A stretch of 6,587 bases of DNA from Deltaproteobacteria bacterium (lineage in GTDB: Bacteria; Desulfobacterota; DSM-4660; Desulfatiglandales; HGW-15). The notes beneath the pieces were generated by a model. The model was not told the DNA's origin. It ran no database searches and saw only the letters and a list, made by a program, of their open reading frames with translations. Position numbers and translations under genes: made by a program. Shown here in pieces: positions 5,313 through 6,587 of this stretch. The stretch is from positions 1 through 6,587 of the forward strand of contig JAFGPH010000527.1 in NCBI GenBank assembly GCA_016926135.1. The letters are read 5' to 3'. How positions within the stretch are numbered: position 1 is the stretch's first letter; each line of letters starts with the position of its first letter.

Positions 5313-6587
5313 CGCTGTCGTCGTAGGTTCGGGTCCCGGGGGCGCATCGGCTGCGCGCGAGCTTTGCCGGGCCGGCAAGAAGGTGATCCTGCTCGAAAAG
5401 GGGCCTGATTCCAGGAGGGCCGGGAACACCTTGGCAGCGCTCTACCACGCGGACATGTCCTGCGCGATCCCTGTGGGACATCCCACCATGATCCGGGGTG
5501 TTGCCGTGGGGGGGACGACCCTGCTTTACTGCGGTACTTCCGTCAAACCTGCGCCTTTCATCAAAGAGCAGACCGGCATCGACCTCATGCCCTATGCCGA
5601 GGAGTTCGAGAGGGAGTTGAACACGGGCCCCCTGCCTGATCGCCTGGTCGGCGACTCGGCCCGGCGGATCCTGGAAGGGGCCAACAGGATAGGAATCGAC
5701 TGGCGGCTTCTGCCCAAGTTCATCAACCCCGACAAGTGCGAGGCCAACTGCGGGGACTGCATGCTGGGCTGCAGGACCGGCGCCAAATGGACCTCTCGTG
5801 AGTTTGTCGAGCAGGCACAGGCCATGGGCATGGATTTGACGGCCCGGGCATCGGTGGAAGAGGTGATCCAGGAGCACGGGACGGCCATGGGCGTGCGCGG
5901 CAAAAACCCGTGGGGTGCCTTTGAGATCCGGGCGGAAAGGGTGGTGCTCGCAGCCGGAGGTCTGGGCACTCCCGTGATCCTCAAGCGATCAGGGATCGAC
6001 GAGGCCGGTGAAGGCTTCTTCTCCGACCCGCTGGTGTTCACCTACGGTTACCGCCCGGGCCAGAGGCTGGGCTCGTGCTTTGACATCCCCATGACAGGCG
6101 GCACGTGGCAGTTCCATTCGAACGAAGGCTTCATGATGACGGACCTCTCCGAGCCGTGGCTCATGCAGCTTGGTTCCCAGGTCCTTCACTTTCCGCCCCG
6201 GGTCGACCAGGCGCCTCATGTGCTCACCAACATGGGGATCATGACCAAGGTCAAGGATCCGGTGTCGGGAACTATTTCAAGAGAGGGCAAATTGACGAAG
6301 AACCTTGAGCCCGAGGTCCGCAATCGACTCGAATCGGGCGACCGGTACGCCCGTGAGATTCTTTTGGCCGCAGGGTGCAGGAAGTCCTCCCTTTACACTT
6401 CTCCGGTCAGGGCGGCTCATCCGGGCGGCAGCGCGCCCATCGGCAAGGTGGTGGACACCAACCTGGAGAGCAGGATCAAGAACTGCTACGTGTGCGACGC
6501 ATCGGTCGTGCCTGACGAGCTGGGCACGCCCGTGGTGTTGCTGGCCCTTTGCCTGGGGCGCTATGCAGGCGAGAGAATGCTGGCGAA
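5296..6587 (+). CDS. GMC-type FAD-dependent oxidoreductase, 3' end beyond the window
   Basis: An open frame of 430 codons without a stop. It begins M-A-K-E-Y-D-A-V-V-V-G-S-G-P-G-G-A, the FAD-binding Rossmann motif GxGxxG at residues 11-16, with the ribose-binding acid at E34. V-G-G-T-T-L-L-Y-C-G (71-80) fits the N-terminal GMC region. The C-terminal GMC block is present: H-P-G-G-S-A-P-I-G (375-383), with H375 at the catalytic His position, then Y-V-C-D-A-S-V-V-P (398-406) and L-L-A-L-C-L-G-R-Y-A (415-424). Only a few residues should be missing. GMC enzymes oxidise alcohols, sugars or sterols with FAD; this one's substrate is unknown. A four-cysteine motif, C148-x3-C152-x2-C155-x3-C159, is notable. 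The ATG at 5296 is preceded by AGAGAG and lies directly before the FAD motif. The preceding small ORF overlaps it by 17 bases, so the two are probably one operon. Confidence 0.88.
   Translation, partial: MAKEYDAVVVGSGPGGASAARELCRAGKKVILLEKGPDSRRAGNTLAALYHADMSCAIPVGHPTMIRGVAVGGTTLLYCGTSVKPAPFIKEQTGIDLMPYAEEFERELNTGPLPDRLVGDSARRILEGANRIGIDWRLLPKFINPDKCEANCGDCMLGCRTGAKWTSREFVEQAQAMGMDLTARASVEEVIQEHGTAMGVRGKNPWGAFEIRAERVVLAAGGLGTPVILKRSGIDEAGEGFFSDPLVFTYGYRPGQRLGSCFDIPMTGGTWQFHSNEGFMMTDLSEPWLMQLGSQVLHFPPRVDQAPHVLTNMGIMTKVKDPVSGTISREGKLTKNLEPEVRNRLESGDRYAREILLAAGCRKSSLYTSPVRAAHPGGSAPIGKVVDTNLESRIKNCYVCDASVVPDELGTPVVLLALCLGRYAGERMLA

Noticed and set aside
4881..5429. 182-codon minus-strand ORF across the transposase start
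   Set aside because: It runs in the wrong frame through the zinc-binding region and through the start of the GMC gene. The real transposase frame is the one with M-P-G-V-Y-R-P-R.
5212..5877. 221-codon minus-strand ORF opposite the GMC oxidoreductase
   Set aside because: It is antisense to strong FAD and GMC motifs, and its product is unrecognisable.

Overview
The window looks like chromosomal DNA from a GC-rich, probably anaerobic bacterium. The gene set (flavoredoxin-type flavin reductase, iron-sulfur photolyase, DUF523-DUF1722 protein, cysteine-rich GMC-type flavoprotein, IS91-like remnant) resembles deltaproteobacterial / Desulfobacterota genomes. That placement is an inference from protein resemblance, and no marker gene is present.

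Layout. At the left edge is the 3' end of a flavin reductase (flavoredoxin) gene on the + strand. It converges with a complete minus-strand gene for a prokaryotic iron-sulfur photolyase (FeS-BCP / PhrB type). A 74-base gap separates the photolyase from a divergent + strand gene encoding a DUF523-DUF1722 protein (TudS-like desulfurase domain plus YbgA-like domain). About 500 bases without a convincing gene follow; they contain several inverted repeats and a possible terminator. Next comes a minus-strand universal stress protein gene with a very good sigma-70-type promoter. Behind that promoter lies a decayed minus-strand IS91-family (HUH) transposase. Its coding sequence is split over three frames by two internal deletions and also carries two adjacent nonsense codons. 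Finally a + strand pair begins: a 67-codon ORF whose 3' end overlaps the start of a GMC-type FAD oxidoreductase gene, which runs off the right edge.

How the genes may work together. The photolyase and DUF523-DUF1722 genes form the only pair with a recognisable functional logic. A YbgA-type DUF1722 gene also sits next to the photolyase gene in E. coli, although that photolyase is of a different class. The association therefore recurs across photolyase classes and hints at a shared role in pyrimidine damage or modified-pyrimidine handling. The other genes look like independent units that an IS91-like insertion has brought together or partly disturbed. I see no CRISPR array, rRNA, tRNA or clear defence system. 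The observations most worth checking are the Cys-to-Ser change in the DUF523 motif, the two competing hairpins over the transposase ribosome binding site, the small ORF coupled to the GMC gene, and the four-cysteine motif inside that flavoprotein.
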